This document shows, piece by piece, positions 49,214 through 60,119 of a stretch of DNA of 64,000 bases. Position 1 is the first letter of the stretch. Each line of letters starts with the position of its first letter. Source of the DNA: Sterolibacterium sp. (lineage in GTDB: Bacteria; Pseudomonadota; Gammaproteobacteria; Burkholderiales; Rhodocyclaceae); assembly GCA_028713555.1 (NCBI GenBank), contig JAQTOA010000001.1, positions 1 through 64,000 of the forward strand. The letters are read 5' to 3'. The notes under the pieces are model-generated. The model saw nothing but the letters and a program-made list of their open reading frames with translations, did no database searches and was not told the origin of the DNA. The position numbers and the translations under genes are program-made.

Positions 49214-49242
49214 AAAAAGGCAGGGAAATCCCTGCCTTTTTT
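49214..49242. terminator. Bidirectional terminator downstream of the Lys/Glu repeat gene
   Basis: AAAAAGGCAGGGA (49214-49226) pairs perfectly with TCCCTGCCTTTTT (49229-49241). T-runs on both strands make it bidirectional. It ends the 49257-49517 gene on the minus strand. Confidence 0.85.
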
Positions 49243-49256
49243 GGTTAAAACCAAGA

Positions 49257-49517
49257 CTATTTCTTGGCTTCGTCCTTCTTGGCCTCAACCTTAGCGGCCT
49301 TTTCGTCCTTCTTGACTTCGACCTTAGCGGCCTTTTCGTCTTTCTTGGCCTCAACCTTAGCGGCCTTTTCGTCCTTCTTGACTTCGACCTTAGCGGCCTT
49401 TTCGTCTTTCTTGGCCTCAACCTTAGCGGCCTTTTCGTCCTTCTTGGCTTCATCAGCAGCATAGGCCGTGGTAACGGCGAACATGGCGGCGATCAGTACG
49501 GTTAACAGCTTGTTCAT
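49257..49517 (-). CDS. Small exported Lys/Glu/Ala repeat protein, unknown function
   Basis: Predicted 86 residues. A signal peptide (MNKLLTVLIAAMFAVTTAYA) is followed by five copies of an 11-residue unit KDEKAAKVEAK, alternating A and V near the end of the unit, and a KDEAKK tail. The mature part is almost only Lys, Glu, Asp, Ala and Val and should be a long charged helix or disordered rod. A good ribosome-binding site (AAGAGGAAAA), its own promoter and terminator support expression. It resembles in style the exported acid-shock protein Asr, but no real homology can be claimed. The next gene upstream is a paralogue in leader and composition. Confidence 0.75.
   Translation of the reverse strand: MNKLLTVLIAAMFAVTTAYAADEAKKDEKAAKVEAKKDEKAAKVEVKKDEKAAKVEAKKDEKAAKVEVKKDEKAAKVEAKKDEAKK
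49262..49451. repeat. 33-base coding tandem repeat, about five copies
   Basis: The 33-base unit encoding KDEKAAKVE(A/V)K repeats about five times, and the A/V alternation gives a 66-base higher-order unit with almost identical bases (for example TTCTTGGCCTCAACCTTAGC against TTCTTGACTTCGACCTTAGC). Copy number could change by slippage or recombination without breaking the frame. Confidence 0.9.
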
Positions 49518-49574
49518 TGCGTTTTCCTCTTAAGTGTATTATTTAAACGACCAAGCATAACAACGGTCGACATC

Positions 49575-49580
49575 ATTATA
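49575..49580 (-). promoter_or_regulatory. -10 box of the Lys/Glu repeat gene
   Basis: On the minus strand TATAAT lies at 49580-49575, about 58 bases before the ATG at 49517. No good -35 is seen at 17 bases, so the promoter may need an activator or an extended contact. Confidence 0.5.
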
Positions 49581-49619
49581 TTACAAATACAACCCTTGAT
49601 TGGGCATTAACCATTCCGC

Positions 49620-49651
49620 AAAGGAAAGGCAGGCCATCCCGCCCTTCCTTT
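49620..49651. terminator. Terminator-like hairpin after the Lys/Ala-rich gene
   Basis: AAAGGAAAGGCAGG (49620-49633) pairs with CCCGCCCTTCCTTT (49638-49651) with two G-U pairs on the minus strand and a four-base loop. It starts five bases after the stop of the 49657-49881 gene. The T-run is short, so termination strength is uncertain. Confidence 0.6.
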
Positions 49652-49656
49652 GTTAA

Positions 49657-49881
49657 TTACTTAACTTCAGCAGCCTTGTCAGCTTTCTTGGCTTTCTTGG
49701 CTTTCTTGGCTTTCTTGGCCTTCGGTGCGTCAGCCTTGGCGGCATCGGCAGCAGCAGCCGGGGCCTCGGCAGCGACTGGTGCTGTGGCTGCTGGCTTGGC
49801 ATCAGCCTTGGGGGCGTCGGCGGCGAAAGCGGTCGTGGCAGCGAAAGCAGCAACGATCAGGGCGGTTAGCAGTTTGCTCAT
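49657..49881 (-). CDS. Small exported Lys/Ala/Pro-rich protein, paralogue of the repeat protein
   Basis: Predicted 74 residues. The signal peptide MSKLLTALIVAAFAATTAFA is very like that of the gene at 49257-49517. The mature part starts ADAPKADAKPAATAPVAAEA and ends in a run of KAKKAKKAKKAKKADKAAEVK-type Lys/Ala triplets, similar to histone H1 tails. AAAGGA precedes the ATG. The tail is strongly basic, so binding to polyanions (nucleic acid, LPS, polyphosphate) in the periplasm or outside is conceivable. Function is unknown. Confidence 0.72.
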   Translation of the reverse strand: MSKLLTALIVAAFAATTAFAADAPKADAKPAATAPVAAEAPAAAADAAKADAPKAKKAKKAKKAKKADKAAEVK

Positions 49882-52507
<2,626 letters not shown>

Positions 52508-52514
52508 TTAGCAA

Positions 52515-52545
52515 CGGCCAAGCGGTGGAAACAACCGCTTGGCCG
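52515..52545 (+). terminator. Hairpin after icd
   Basis: CGGCCAAGCGGT (52515-52526) pairs perfectly with ACCGCTTGGCCG (52534-52545) around a seven-base loop, seven bases after the icd stop. There is no T-run, so it may be a transcript-stabilising or Rho-linked structure. Confidence 0.6.
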
Positions 52546-52572
52546 GGTTCCACCGGCGTATATTTCGGACGA

Positions 52573-52607
52573 CAAAAAACCCGCCATAAACAACGCCACG
52601 GCGGGTT
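52573..52607 (-). terminator. Terminator of the cold-shock gene
   Basis: On the minus strand AACCCGCC (52607-52600) pairs with GGCGGGTT (52585-52578) and is followed by a run of T. It lies 24 bases after the cold-shock gene stop. Confidence 0.8.
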
Positions 52608-52630
52608 GAATCCTTCGCAAGGACGAAGGA

Positions 52631-52834
52631 TTACGCTTTCTGGATGTTGGAGGCTTGCTTGCCCTTGGGGCCTTGCACCACCTCGAACGAAACCTTTTCA
52701 CCCTCCTTCAGAGACTTGAAGCCGGGCATATTGATTGCGGAAAAATGGGCGAAAAGATCTTCGCTGCCATCATCCGGCGTAATGAAGCCAAAACCTTTGG
52801 CATCGTTGAACCACTTGACAGTACCTAGTGCCAT
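52631..52834 (-). CDS. Cold-shock domain protein (CspA family)
   Basis: Predicted 67 residues. The RNA-binding motifs [11 protein letters not shown] (RNP1) and DLFAHFSAI (RNP2) are intact, as is the C-terminal [11 protein letters not shown]. CspA-type proteins bind single-stranded RNA as chaperones. The long leader (about 165 bases) and its structures are typical of cold-regulated csp genes. It is divergent from clpS and lies next to it, a layout often seen in proteobacteria. Confidence 0.95.
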   Translation of the reverse strand: MALGTVKWFNDAKGFGFITPDDGSEDLFAHFSAINMPGFKSLKEGEKVSFEVVQGPKGKQASNIQKA

Positions 52835-52858
52835 AAAACTTATTCCTTAAGTTAATAC

Positions 52859-52887
52859 AAAAACCGGAACGTCAAAAGACGCTCCGG
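52859..52887 (-). terminator. Terminator-like hairpin inside the cold-shock gene leader
   Basis: On the minus strand CCGGAGCGTC (52887-52878) pairs with GACGTTCCGG (52873-52864), with one G-U pair, around TTTT, and is followed by TTTTT (52863-52859). It ends 25 bases before the ATG of the csp gene and after the predicted promoter, so it would be in the leader RNA. That makes it a candidate attenuator or structural switch. Confidence 0.6.
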
Positions 52888-53008
52888 ATCATGTTTGTGT
52901 TGCAAGTTCGCAACAGATGCGGAAATCGCCAAGCGGTGATTCAAGGAATTGAAGGACTGCGGGGCTTTCAACATTGCAGAGATATTGACAAAGACAAACA
53001 CGCCCAGC

Positions 53009-53037
53009 TTTTTACGCACTTTTTGTCTTGACGTCAA
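53009..53037 (-). promoter_or_regulatory. Promoter of the cold-shock gene
   Basis: On the minus strand TTGACG (53037-53032) and TAAAAA (53014-53009) are separated by 17 bases. Start near 53000 gives a leader of about 165 bases, close to the roughly 160-base leader of E. coli cspA. The -35 is inside the palindrome CTTGACGTCAAG. Confidence 0.55.
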
Positions 53038-53059
53038 GCTATTTCGACACTGCTGTCGA
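53027..53059. promoter_or_regulatory. Two palindromes in the csp-clpS gap
   Basis: CTTGACGTCAAG (53027-53038) is a perfect palindrome over the csp -35 box. TCGACA-CTGC-TGTCGA (53044-53059) follows five bases later. Both could be operator sites between the divergent genes. The rest of the 382-base csp-clpS gap is csp leader and the clpS upstream region with no gene seen. Confidence 0.45.
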
Positions 53060-53216
53060 TACGGCAATTTATGTGACACAGCCATATTCGCATTTCATGG
53101 CCCGTCTTCGTCGGTCAATTTCTGTCCAGGTAGCCATAAACCACGAAGAAATAGGCATGAATTAACCCTGTTCTTATCGATGTTGCAGATTGAACAAATC
53201 GCATTAGAATCGCCAT

Positions 53217-53537
53217 ATGGCAACACGCAAGCAAGTTGACCGCGATAGCGGTTCAGTACTCGAGACTGAACACAGCAGGACCAGGCCCCCCAAGCTTTAC
53301 AAGGTGCTGCTGTTGAACGATGATTTCACCCCGATGGATTTCGTGGTGGTGGTGCTGCAAAGGCTATTCAGCATGAGCCGCGAGCAGGCGACACTCGTCA
53401 TGCTCAAGGTGCACCAGGATGGCAAGGGGGTCTGCGGCGTTTATCCGCACGACCTTGCTGCTACCAAGGTCGTGCAGGTAAGCGCTTTTGCCCGCCAGAA
53501 CCAGCATCCGCTGGCGTGTGTGATGGAGGAAGTCTGA
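53217..53537 (+). CDS. clpS: ClpS, adaptor for ClpAP
   Basis: Predicted 106 residues. ClpS brings N-degron substrates to ClpAP. The core [20 protein letters not shown] near 36-55 and the ligand-pocket region ending [13 protein letters not shown] are standard. Start ATG 53217 has no strong ribosome-binding site. Its TGA is one base before clpA, so both are in one operon. Confidence 0.96.
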   Translation: MATRKQVDRDSGSVLETEHSRTRPPKLYKVLLLNDDFTPMDFVVVVLQRLFSMSREQATLVMLKVHQDGKGVCGVYPHDLAATKVVQVSAFARQNQHPLACVMEEV

Positions 53538-53538
53538 A

Positions 53539-55800
53539 ATGATCGCGCAAGAACTGGAAGTCAGCTTGCATATGGCCTTTGTCGAGGCGCGCCAGAAGCG
53601 GCATGAATTCATTACCGTCGAACATTTATTGTTGTCCCTGCTCGACAATCCTTCAGCTGCTCAGGTGTTGCGCGCCTGCGCCACTAATATTGATGAGTTG
53701 CGCAAGGATCTTGTCTCGTTCATCGCCGAGCATACGCCTACCGTGACTGGTACCGATGAGATCGATACCCAGCCGACTCTCGGCTTCCAGCGCGTGATCC
53801 AGCGTGCCATCCTGCACGTACAATCTTCTGGCAAGAAAGAAGTCAACGGCGCCAATGTCCTGGTAGCTATCTTCGGCGAGAAGGATTCACACGCCGTTTA
53901 TTTCCTGCAACGGCAAGGTGTGACGCGACTCGACGTGGTGAATTTTATTTCGCACGGCATAACCAAGTCACCGCTGCCGGTCACCCGCGGCGAGGCCGAG
54001 CAAGCCGAGCAGGAGCAGGAAGGCCAGTCATCCGGCGGCGCCCTGGAGAGTTTTGCGCAAAATCTCAATGCCATGGCGCTTTTGGGCAAGATCGATCCAC
54101 TCATCGGTCGCGACAAGGAACTTGAACGCGTCGTTCAGACCATATGTCGGCGGCGAAAAAATAATCCACTACTGGTGGGCGAGGCAGGCGTTGGCAAGAC
54201 CGCTATCGCTGAAGGCTTGGCGCGCCGCATCGTTGAGGGACGGGTGCCGGAAATCCTCACCAGTGCCACTGTGTATGCATTGGACATGGGAGCCTTGCTG
54301 GCTGGGACCAAATATCGCGGCGATTTCGAGCAGCGCCTGAAGGCGGTGCTCAAGCAACTTCTGGAGAGCCCCAACGCGATCCTGTTCATTGACGAGATCC
54401 ATACGCTGATCGGCGCCGGTGCCGCCTCGGGTGGTACCCTCGACGCCTCCAACCTGTTGAAGCCTGCGCTGTCCAGCGGTACACTGAAATGCATCGGCGC
54501 AACCACTTACCAGGATTACCGCGGGGTTTTCGAAAAAGACCACGCGTTATCTAGACGTTTTCAGAAAATCGACGTCGTTGAGCCATCGGTCGAGGAGACC
54601 GTGGCGATACTGCGCGGACTCAAGTCACGCTTCGAGGAACATCACGGCATCAAGTATTCGGCCGCGGCAATATCCAGTGCCGCCGAGCTTTCGGCAAAAT
54701 ATATCAACGATCGGCATTTACCCGACAAAGCCATCGACGTCATTGATGAGGCTGGGGCGGCGCAGCGCGTTCTGCCCAAGTCGAAGCAGAAAAAGCTGAT
54801 CGGCAAGACTGAGATCGAGGAAATTGTCGCCAGGATCGCGCGGGTTCCTTCGCAGCATGTTTCCAGCGACGACCGCAGCAATTTGAAGAACCTCGACCGC
54901 GATCTTAAATCCGTGGTCTTCGGGCAGGATCAGGCGATCAACGCCTTGGCCCGTGCCATCAAGATGTCGCGCTCCGGATTGGGCAGCCCGCTCAGGCCGA
55001 TCGGCAGCTTCCTCTTTTCCGGACCGACCGGTGTCGGCAAGACCGAGGTGGCAAGGCAGTTGGCCTATTGCATGGGCATCGAACTGATCCGTTTCGATAT
55101 GTCGGAATACATGGAACGCCATGCGGTCTCGCGGCTGATCGGCGCCCCGCCGGGATATGTCGGTTTCGATCAGGGTGGGCTGCTGACCGAGGCGGTGACC
55201 AAGAAACCGCATGCGGTGCTGCTGCTTGATGAGATCGAGAAGGCGCATCCCGATATTTTCAATATCCTGCTGCAGGTGATGGATCACGGTACCCTGACCG
55301 ACAACAACGGGCGCAAAGCCGACTTCCGCAATGTCATTATCATCATGACTACCAACGCCGGCGCCGAGGCGCTGCAGAAGCCCACCATGGGCTTTACTTC
55401 CGTCAAGAAAGCCGGCGACGAAATGGAGGACATCAAACGGATGTTCACTCCGGAATTCAGGAACCGGCTGGATGCCACCATCTCGTTCGCTGCCCTGGAT
55501 GCCGGAATCATCCTGCGGGTGGTGGACAAGTTCCTCATGCAACTTGAAGGGCAGTTGCACGAGAAGAAAGTCGAGGCGATCTTCACCGATGCGCTCAAGG
55601 CCTGGCTTGCCGAGCAGGGCTTCGATCCGCTGATGGGCGCGCGGCCAATGGCGCGCCTGATCCAGGACACGATCCGTTCCGCCTTGGCCGACGAACTGTT
55701 GTTCGGTCGGCTCGCCGGCGGCGGCCGGGTTACCATCGATCTCGACGACGAGCAGAAGGTCAAATTGATCTACGAAGAATCGGTCGAGCACGCAATCTGA
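53539..55800 (+). CDS. clpA: ClpA, ATPase of the ClpAP protease
   Basis: Predicted 753 residues, standard ClpA. The N-domain (1-140) is followed by two AAA+ modules: Walker A GEAGVGKTAIAEGL near 214 and Walker B ILFIDEIHTLIGAG near 279; then GPTGVGKTEVARQLA near 495 and VLLLDEIEKAHPDIF near 560. The IGF/IGL loop for ClpP binding lies in the region after the second Walker B. ClpA unfolds substrates in the cytoplasm. It follows clpS directly. Confidence 0.97.
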   Translation: MIAQELEVSLHMAFVEARQKRHEFITVEHLLLSLLDNPSAAQVLRACATNIDELRKDLVSFIAEHTPTVTGTDEIDTQPTLGFQRVIQRAILHVQSSGKKEVNGANVLVAIFGEKDSHAVYFLQRQGVTRLDVVNFISHGITKSPLPVTRGEAEQAEQEQEGQSSGGALESFAQNLNAMALLGKIDPLIGRDKELERVVQTICRRRKNNPLLVGEAGVGKTAIAEGLARRIVEGRVPEILTSATVYALDMGALLAGTKYRGDFEQRLKAVLKQLLESPNAILFIDEIHTLIGAGAASGGTLDASNLLKPALSSGTLKCIGATTYQDYRGVFEKDHALSRRFQKIDVVEPSVEETVAILRGLKSRFEEHHGIKYSAAAISSAAELSAKYINDRHLPDKAIDVIDEAGAAQRVLPKSKQKKLIGKTEIEEIVARIARVPSQHVSSDDRSNLKNLDRDLKSVVFGQDQAINALARAIKMSRSGLGSPLRPIGSFLFSGPTGVGKTEVARQLAYCMGIELIRFDMSEYMERHAVSRLIGAPPGYVGFDQGGLLTEAVTKKPHAVLLLDEIEKAHPDIFNILLQVMDHGTLTDNNGRKADFRNVIIIMTTNAGAEALQKPTMGFTSVKKAGDEMEDIKRMFTPEFRNRLDATISFAALDAGIILRVVDKFLMQLEGQLHEKKVEAIFTDALKAWLAEQGFDPLMGARPMARLIQDTIRSALADELLFGRLAGGGRVTIDLDDEQKVKLIYEESVEHAI

Positions 55801-55821
55801 TTCATCGGCGCGTTCCCGGAA

Positions 55822-55848
55822 CGGCGGCTGAGGGCCGCCGTTTTTTTT
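55822..55848. terminator. Terminator after clpA
   Basis: CGGCGGC (55822-55828) pairs with GCCGCCG (55834-55840) and is followed by eight T. It closes clpSA on the plus strand and its T-run touches the end of the convergent mgtA gene. Confidence 0.9.
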
Positions 55849-58558
55849 AGCTCAAGCCGAACTTCCGAATCACCCACGCCTTTACCCATTGGGTTAACGA
55901 CAGGTAGGTCAGCAGCATTAGCGCCAATGCGATCCAGTACTCGCCGGGCAATGGCAGCAAATTGAGGGCATGCGCAAAGTGGGAATAGGGCAAGTAGCTA
56001 CCCACCAGGCAGATCGCCAAAGTCGTCACCAACAGCGGCAGGCTGGGCTTGCTCTGGATAAAGGGAACCTTGCCGGTGCGGATGACATGGACGATCAGGG
56101 TTTGTGAAAGCAGCGACTCGACGAACCAGCCGGTCTGGAACAGGGAAGCCTTTTCCGGCGTGGTGCAGTCGAAAACGTACCACATCAGAAAAAAGGTAAG
56201 GTAGTCGAAAATTGAACTGATCGGCCCGATGAACAGCATGAAGCGCCCGATGTTGCCGATGTCCCACTGGCGCGGTTGCGCAACATACTCCTCATCGACA
56301 TGGTCGGTGGCCACAGCAGTCTGTGAAAAATCGTAGAGCAGGTTGTTGAACAGGATTTGCACCGGCGCCATCGGCAGGAAGGGCAGTACCGCGCTGGCGC
56401 CGAGCACGCTGAACATATTGCCGAAGTTCGAGCTGGCGCCCATCTTGATGTACTTGATAATGTTGCCGAACACCTTGCGGCCTTCGATGACGCCTTCTTC
56501 GAGGACCAGCAGGCTCTTTTCCAGCAGGATGATGTCGGCTGATTCCTTGGCGATGTCGACTGCGGTATCGACCGAAATGCCGACATCGGCCGCCTTGAGC
56601 GCCGGACCGTCATTGATGCCGTCGCCCATGAAGCCGACCACATGGCCCCTGAGGTGCAGGGCCTGGATCACCTGCGCCTTCTGCTGCGGTGAAAGCTTGG
56701 CGAAGACCGACACTTCTTCGGCCACCTGCGCCAATTGCTGAAGGCTCATGCCCTCAATTTCGGCACCGAGCACGATGCGATCCACCGGCAGGCCCACATC
56801 GTGGCAAATCTTGCGGGTGACCACGTCATTGTCACCGGTAAGGATCTTTACCGCGACGCCGTGCCGGCGCAGGATGGCGATGGCTGGCCCGGCGGATTCC
56901 TTGGGGGGATCGAGGAAAGCGATGTAACCGGTCAGAATCAGGGCCGTTTCATCAGCCACGCTGTAGGTCGTCTGGCCTACCGGCAGTTGCTTGTAGGCGA
57001 CCGCGATGACGCGGAAGCCGTCCTCGTTGAGGTCATGCACTACCCGGCGCAACTCGCCCAGATGCCTGGGCTCGATTGGGACGATGTCGTCGCCGAGCTG
57101 GCCATGGCTACAGACTGCAAAAACCTCTTCGACCGCCCCCTTGCAGATCAGCAAGTGCTTGTCATGGCTCTCTTCGACGACCACCGACATGCGCCGCCGC
57201 TGGAAGTCGAAAGGCACTTCGTCGACCTTGGCGAAGGTTTCGGCGACATGCAGTTTTTCATGCACCTCGGCATGGTTCAGCACCGCCACGTCGAGCAGGT
57301 TCTTCAGGCCGGACTGATAGTAGCTGTTGAGATAGGCATACTCGAGGACGTGTTCGTTTTCCTTGCCGGCAATGTCGACGTGGCGCTCGAGTATGACCCT
57401 GTCTTGGGTCAGGGTACCGGTCTTGTCGGTGCATAGCACGTCCATCGCGCCGAAGTTCTGGATGGCGTTGAGGCGCTTGACGATGACTTTCTTGCGCGAC
57501 ATGGCGATGGCGCCCTTGGCCAGGTTGATGGTGACGATCATTGGCAACATTTCCGGCGTCAGGCCAACCGCCACGGCGGTGGCGAACATGAAGGCCTCCA
57601 TCCAGTCGCCCTTGATGAAGCCGTTGATCAGGAACACCATCGGCACCATCACCAGCATGAAGCGGATCATCAGCCAGATGAACTTATGGATACCTTGGTC
57701 GAAGCCTGTCATCTGCCGTTGGGCGGAAACGGTCGAGGCGATCGAGCCGAAGTAGGTGCGCGCCCCCGTTTCCACCACCACGGCGGTGGCCGATCCGGAC
57801 AGCACATTGGTTCCCATGAAGCAGATGTTGGGCAGCTCGAGCAGAGCAGAGATGCTCTCCGGCGCCTTGCCTGGAAACTTTTCCACCGGCATGGCTTCAC
57901 CGGTCAGCGAGGCCTGGTTGATGAACAAATCCTTTGCGGCCAGTATGCGCACATCGGCCGGGATCATGTCGCCAGCGGAAAGCCGGATGATGTCGCCGGG
58001 CACCACTTGGGCGATCGGAATTTCCAGGGTATGCGGCGGACGAACATCCACCCTGACCTCGAAAATCCGGTTGATCTCCTCGGGTACTCCCGCCGTAACA
58101 TCCTTGCGCACCACGGTGGCTGTTGTGCTGACCATCGCCCGGAGCTTTTCTGCCGCCTGGTTGGAGCGAAATTCCTGGATGAAAGACAGCAGCGTGGACA
58201 GCATCACCATCAGCGTGATCACCACCGCGCCCTTGATCTCGCCAGTAAAGTAGGCGATCGTCGCCAGCCCCAGCAGCAGCAGCGGAAGGGGCATCAGGAA
58301 CAGGTCGAGCAGTTCCCGCAGTGGCTTTTTCTTGATCTCGTGGGCGACAGTGTTCTCGCCGTGCTCGATGAGGCGATCTTCCGCTTCGCGGTCGAGCAGG
58401 CCGTCAGGCGAAGTCGCCAGACAGGACAGCAGTTCCTGCATTTCCCAGCGCGCATATTTCAGCAGCGAACTGGTTGATTGCAGGGACTGCGCGGTCGTCA
58501 CGCCTTCCGGCCCAAACCGTGGACGCAGAAAAGTATGTCCGAATAATTGCAGCGCCAT
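55847..58558 (-). CDS. mgtA: MgtA/MgtB-type magnesium-importing P-type ATPase
   Basis: Predicted 903 residues, the right size for type IIIB P-ATPases. Features: N-terminal cytoplasmic segment, SAGDMIPADVRIL near 193, SLTGEAMPVEK near 217, phosphorylation site DVLCTDKTGTLTQD near 376-389, GDNDVVTR near 573, and GDGINDGPALKAADVGISVDTAVDIAKESADIIL near 640-673 (partly given as VGISVDTAVDIAK). About ten membrane segments are visible. It imports Mg2+ into the cytoplasm under low Mg2+. AAGGAG lies eight bases before the ATG. Nothing like mgtC or corA is nearby. Confidence 0.94.
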   Translation of the reverse strand: MALQLFGHTFLRPRFGPEGVTTAQSLQSTSSLLKYARWEMQELLSCLATSPDGLLDREAEDRLIEHGENTVAHEIKKKPLRELLDLFLMPLPLLLLGLATIAYFTGEIKGAVVITLMVMLSTLLSFIQEFRSNQAAEKLRAMVSTTATVVRKDVTAGVPEEINRIFEVRVDVRPPHTLEIPIAQVVPGDIIRLSAGDMIPADVRILAAKDLFINQASLTGEAMPVEKFPGKAPESISALLELPNICFMGTNVLSGSATAVVVETGARTYFGSIASTVSAQRQMTGFDQGIHKFIWLMIRFMLVMVPMVFLINGFIKGDWMEAFMFATAVAVGLTPEMLPMIVTINLAKGAIAMSRKKVIVKRLNAIQNFGAMDVLCTDKTGTLTQDRVILERHVDIAGKENEHVLEYAYLNSYYQSGLKNLLDVAVLNHAEVHEKLHVAETFAKVDEVPFDFQRRRMSVVVEESHDKHLLICKGAVEEVFAVCSHGQLGDDIVPIEPRHLGELRRVVHDLNEDGFRVIAVAYKQLPVGQTTYSVADETALILTGYIAFLDPPKESAGPAIAILRRHGVAVKILTGDNDVVTRKICHDVGLPVDRIVLGAEIEGMSLQQLAQVAEEVSVFAKLSPQQKAQVIQALHLRGHVVGFMGDGINDGPALKAADVGISVDTAVDIAKESADIILLEKSLLVLEEGVIEGRKVFGNIIKYIKMGASSNFGNMFSVLGASAVLPFLPMAPVQILFNNLLYDFSQTAVATDHVDEEYVAQPRQWDIGNIGRFMLFIGPISSIFDYLTFFLMWYVFDCTTPEKASLFQTGWFVESLLSQTLIVHVIRTGKVPFIQSKPSLPLLVTTLAICLVGSYLPYSHFAHALNLLPLPGEYWIALALMLLTYLSLTQWVKAWVIRKFGLS

Positions 58559-58949
58559 GCTGTTCTCCTTGTTCCAGAGGAACGAGCGTGCGCAAATCGA
58601 ACGGCTACCTGTTGTTGCCGTTAGCGTTGCGCGAGAGAAATAAATTTGGGCTGAACCCCACCACAGGCTGTGGCGGGAGTCTGCTCTGACTTTTTTGTGC
58701 CCTGGATCCTGGCGAAAAGTCTCGTGAGCAGTATGTGAAGACTGTGTTACGAGGGGATAACTACGTCAGGTGCCGGGGCAGGTTCTACAGTTACTGTCCA
58801 AGGGGTGACCCTTCAAAATGAGACGGCGGAAATTTACGTCTTGGGGCGGAAACTGTCAACGCAATGTTTGTTGCAAGTTGTTGCAGGTACCCAGCGATCG
58901 AGGACCGCCGTACTCAATCCATGTTTTGCCGGTAATCGCACCGCGCCAC
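58559..58949. other. mgtA leader region and repeat remnant
   Basis: This 391-base gap has no convincing gene. On the minus strand it should carry the mgtA promoter and leader: CCCGCCACAG/CTGTGGTGGG (58678-58658) and GTTCC-TCT-GGAAC (58583-58571) are hairpins upstream of the ribosome-binding site. The far part (58800-58860) has two GGCGGAAA units exactly 20 bases apart (58825 and 58845), a pattern like the terminal repeats of IS21-family elements, so it may be a transposon-end remnant. Confidence 0.45.
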
Positions 58950-60119
58950 TCAGGGCATGATTTCGACATATTCATAGACCTCGCAATCGGTCAGCTGCTT
59001 GCGCTGTGCCAGGCTCAATCCGGCATACCATGCTTGCGGATCGTGCCTGTCGATCTCGCGTCCCATGAATTTCACCAGATCGCAGATCGGCTCGACCACG
59101 TTCCGGAGATGGCGTTCGTCCTTATTCACATAGCCTAGGTGGAGATTCTTCATGCAATTGCCGCGACACCAGGCGTTCGCCTCGCATTTCCCGCAGGGCA
59201 TATCCGGGTGAGGCTGGAGCGGGCTTCGTTTCAGCCAGTTGCCGAGCACGTCGCCCTGCTGCATGTCCGATAGGTACATCAAGTCGGGGCAAGGAAATAT
59301 CTTGCCGTCGGGCATGACATTGATCAAGTGGCTGGAGGCCCGGCACTGGGTCAAGCCGCCATAGAGTTCCTGCGCCCGCGAAGGCAGCAGCTTGTTGCGG
59401 ACGATGCCCATCAGCGGGATCAGCGGATAGAGCCGTTCGCCGGAGGTGAAAAATTTATCGATCAGTTGGATCAGCACCGCCTTGCGTTTGGCTACCGATT
59501 CGTCGGCGTATTTCTCATCGGCGACAAATTGAAAATAGACATAGTCGAAGAATTCGGTCAGCGCATCCAGTTCCTCAAAATCCGTATCGGGATCGCTCCA
59601 GGTGACGCGGGCGGTAATGGTGCCGCCGACCTTGGCGCGGATTTCCCGCAGGTTCTTGATCACCTGCCGGTAGATGCCGCGTCCTCGATAGCCGTCGGTG
59701 GTTCTCTCGCCGCCATCGATCGAAATCAGGATATTGGAAAGCTTGCCAAGCAGCCAGTCCGGTAGTTTGTCAAGCAAAGTGCCGTTGGTCTGGAGTTGAA
59801 AACGGAATAGTGGAAACCTCAGCATCACTTCCTGCATGAAGTCGAGATTCAGCGTTGGCTCGCCGCCATAGAAAGTGACATAGATTTCCTTGCCGGAAAG
59901 CTGCTTGTCGATAAAGGCAGCAAGCTGATCTATGCTGTAAGCTACATGCTGCTGAGAACCGAGAACGTCGCCAGTTCCCAGCGAGCAGTAGCTGCATTTT
60001 AGATTGCATTTCAGGGTGGTCAACAGCTGCAGCTCGACGCGTCCACCCAGAATGGCGTCGTTGTGGTTGAAGCTTGAGAAATCAGAGGGAATATTACATT
60101 CCACGCTTTGACGATGCAT
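58950..60119 (-). CDS. Radical SAM/SPASM enzyme, probable peptide-modifying type
   Basis: Predicted 389 residues. The radical SAM motif CNLKCSYC is at residues 38-45, GGEPTLN near 93, and SIDGGERTTDGYRGRGIYRQV near 142-162. The C-terminal SPASM-type region has cysteines in LTQCRASSH, FPCPDL, MPCGKCEANAWCRGNCMKNLH and PICDLV, enough for two extra iron-sulfur clusters. The pattern QTNGTLLDKL plus the RG.G.Y stretch looks most like the AF1577-type putative peptide-modifying radical SAM group. Substrate is unknown. No sulfatase or quinohaemoprotein gene is nearby; a possible 44-residue peptide gene lies just upstream. Upstream TGA in frame confirms the ATG at 60119. Confidence 0.82.
   Translation of the reverse strand: MHRQSVECNIPSDFSSFNHNDAILGGRVELQLLTTLKCNLKCSYCSLGTGDVLGSQQHVAYSIDQLAAFIDKQLSGKEIYVTFYGGEPTLNLDFMQEVMLRFPLFRFQLQTNGTLLDKLPDWLLGKLSNILISIDGGERTTDGYRGRGIYRQVIKNLREIRAKVGGTITARVTWSDPDTDFEELDALTEFFDYVYFQFVADEKYADESVAKRKAVLIQLIDKFFTSGERLYPLIPLMGIVRNKLLPSRAQELYGGLTQCRASSHLINVMPDGKIFPCPDLMYLSDMQQGDVLGNWLKRSPLQPHPDMPCGKCEANAWCRGNCMKNLHLGYVNKDERHLRNVVEPICDLVKFMGREIDRHDPQAWYAGLSLAQRKQLTDCEVYEYVEIMP

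Noticed and set aside
49262..49451. Regular repeats that might suggest a CRISPR array
   Set aside because: The units are contiguous without unique spacers and are translated in frame as an 11-residue repeat.
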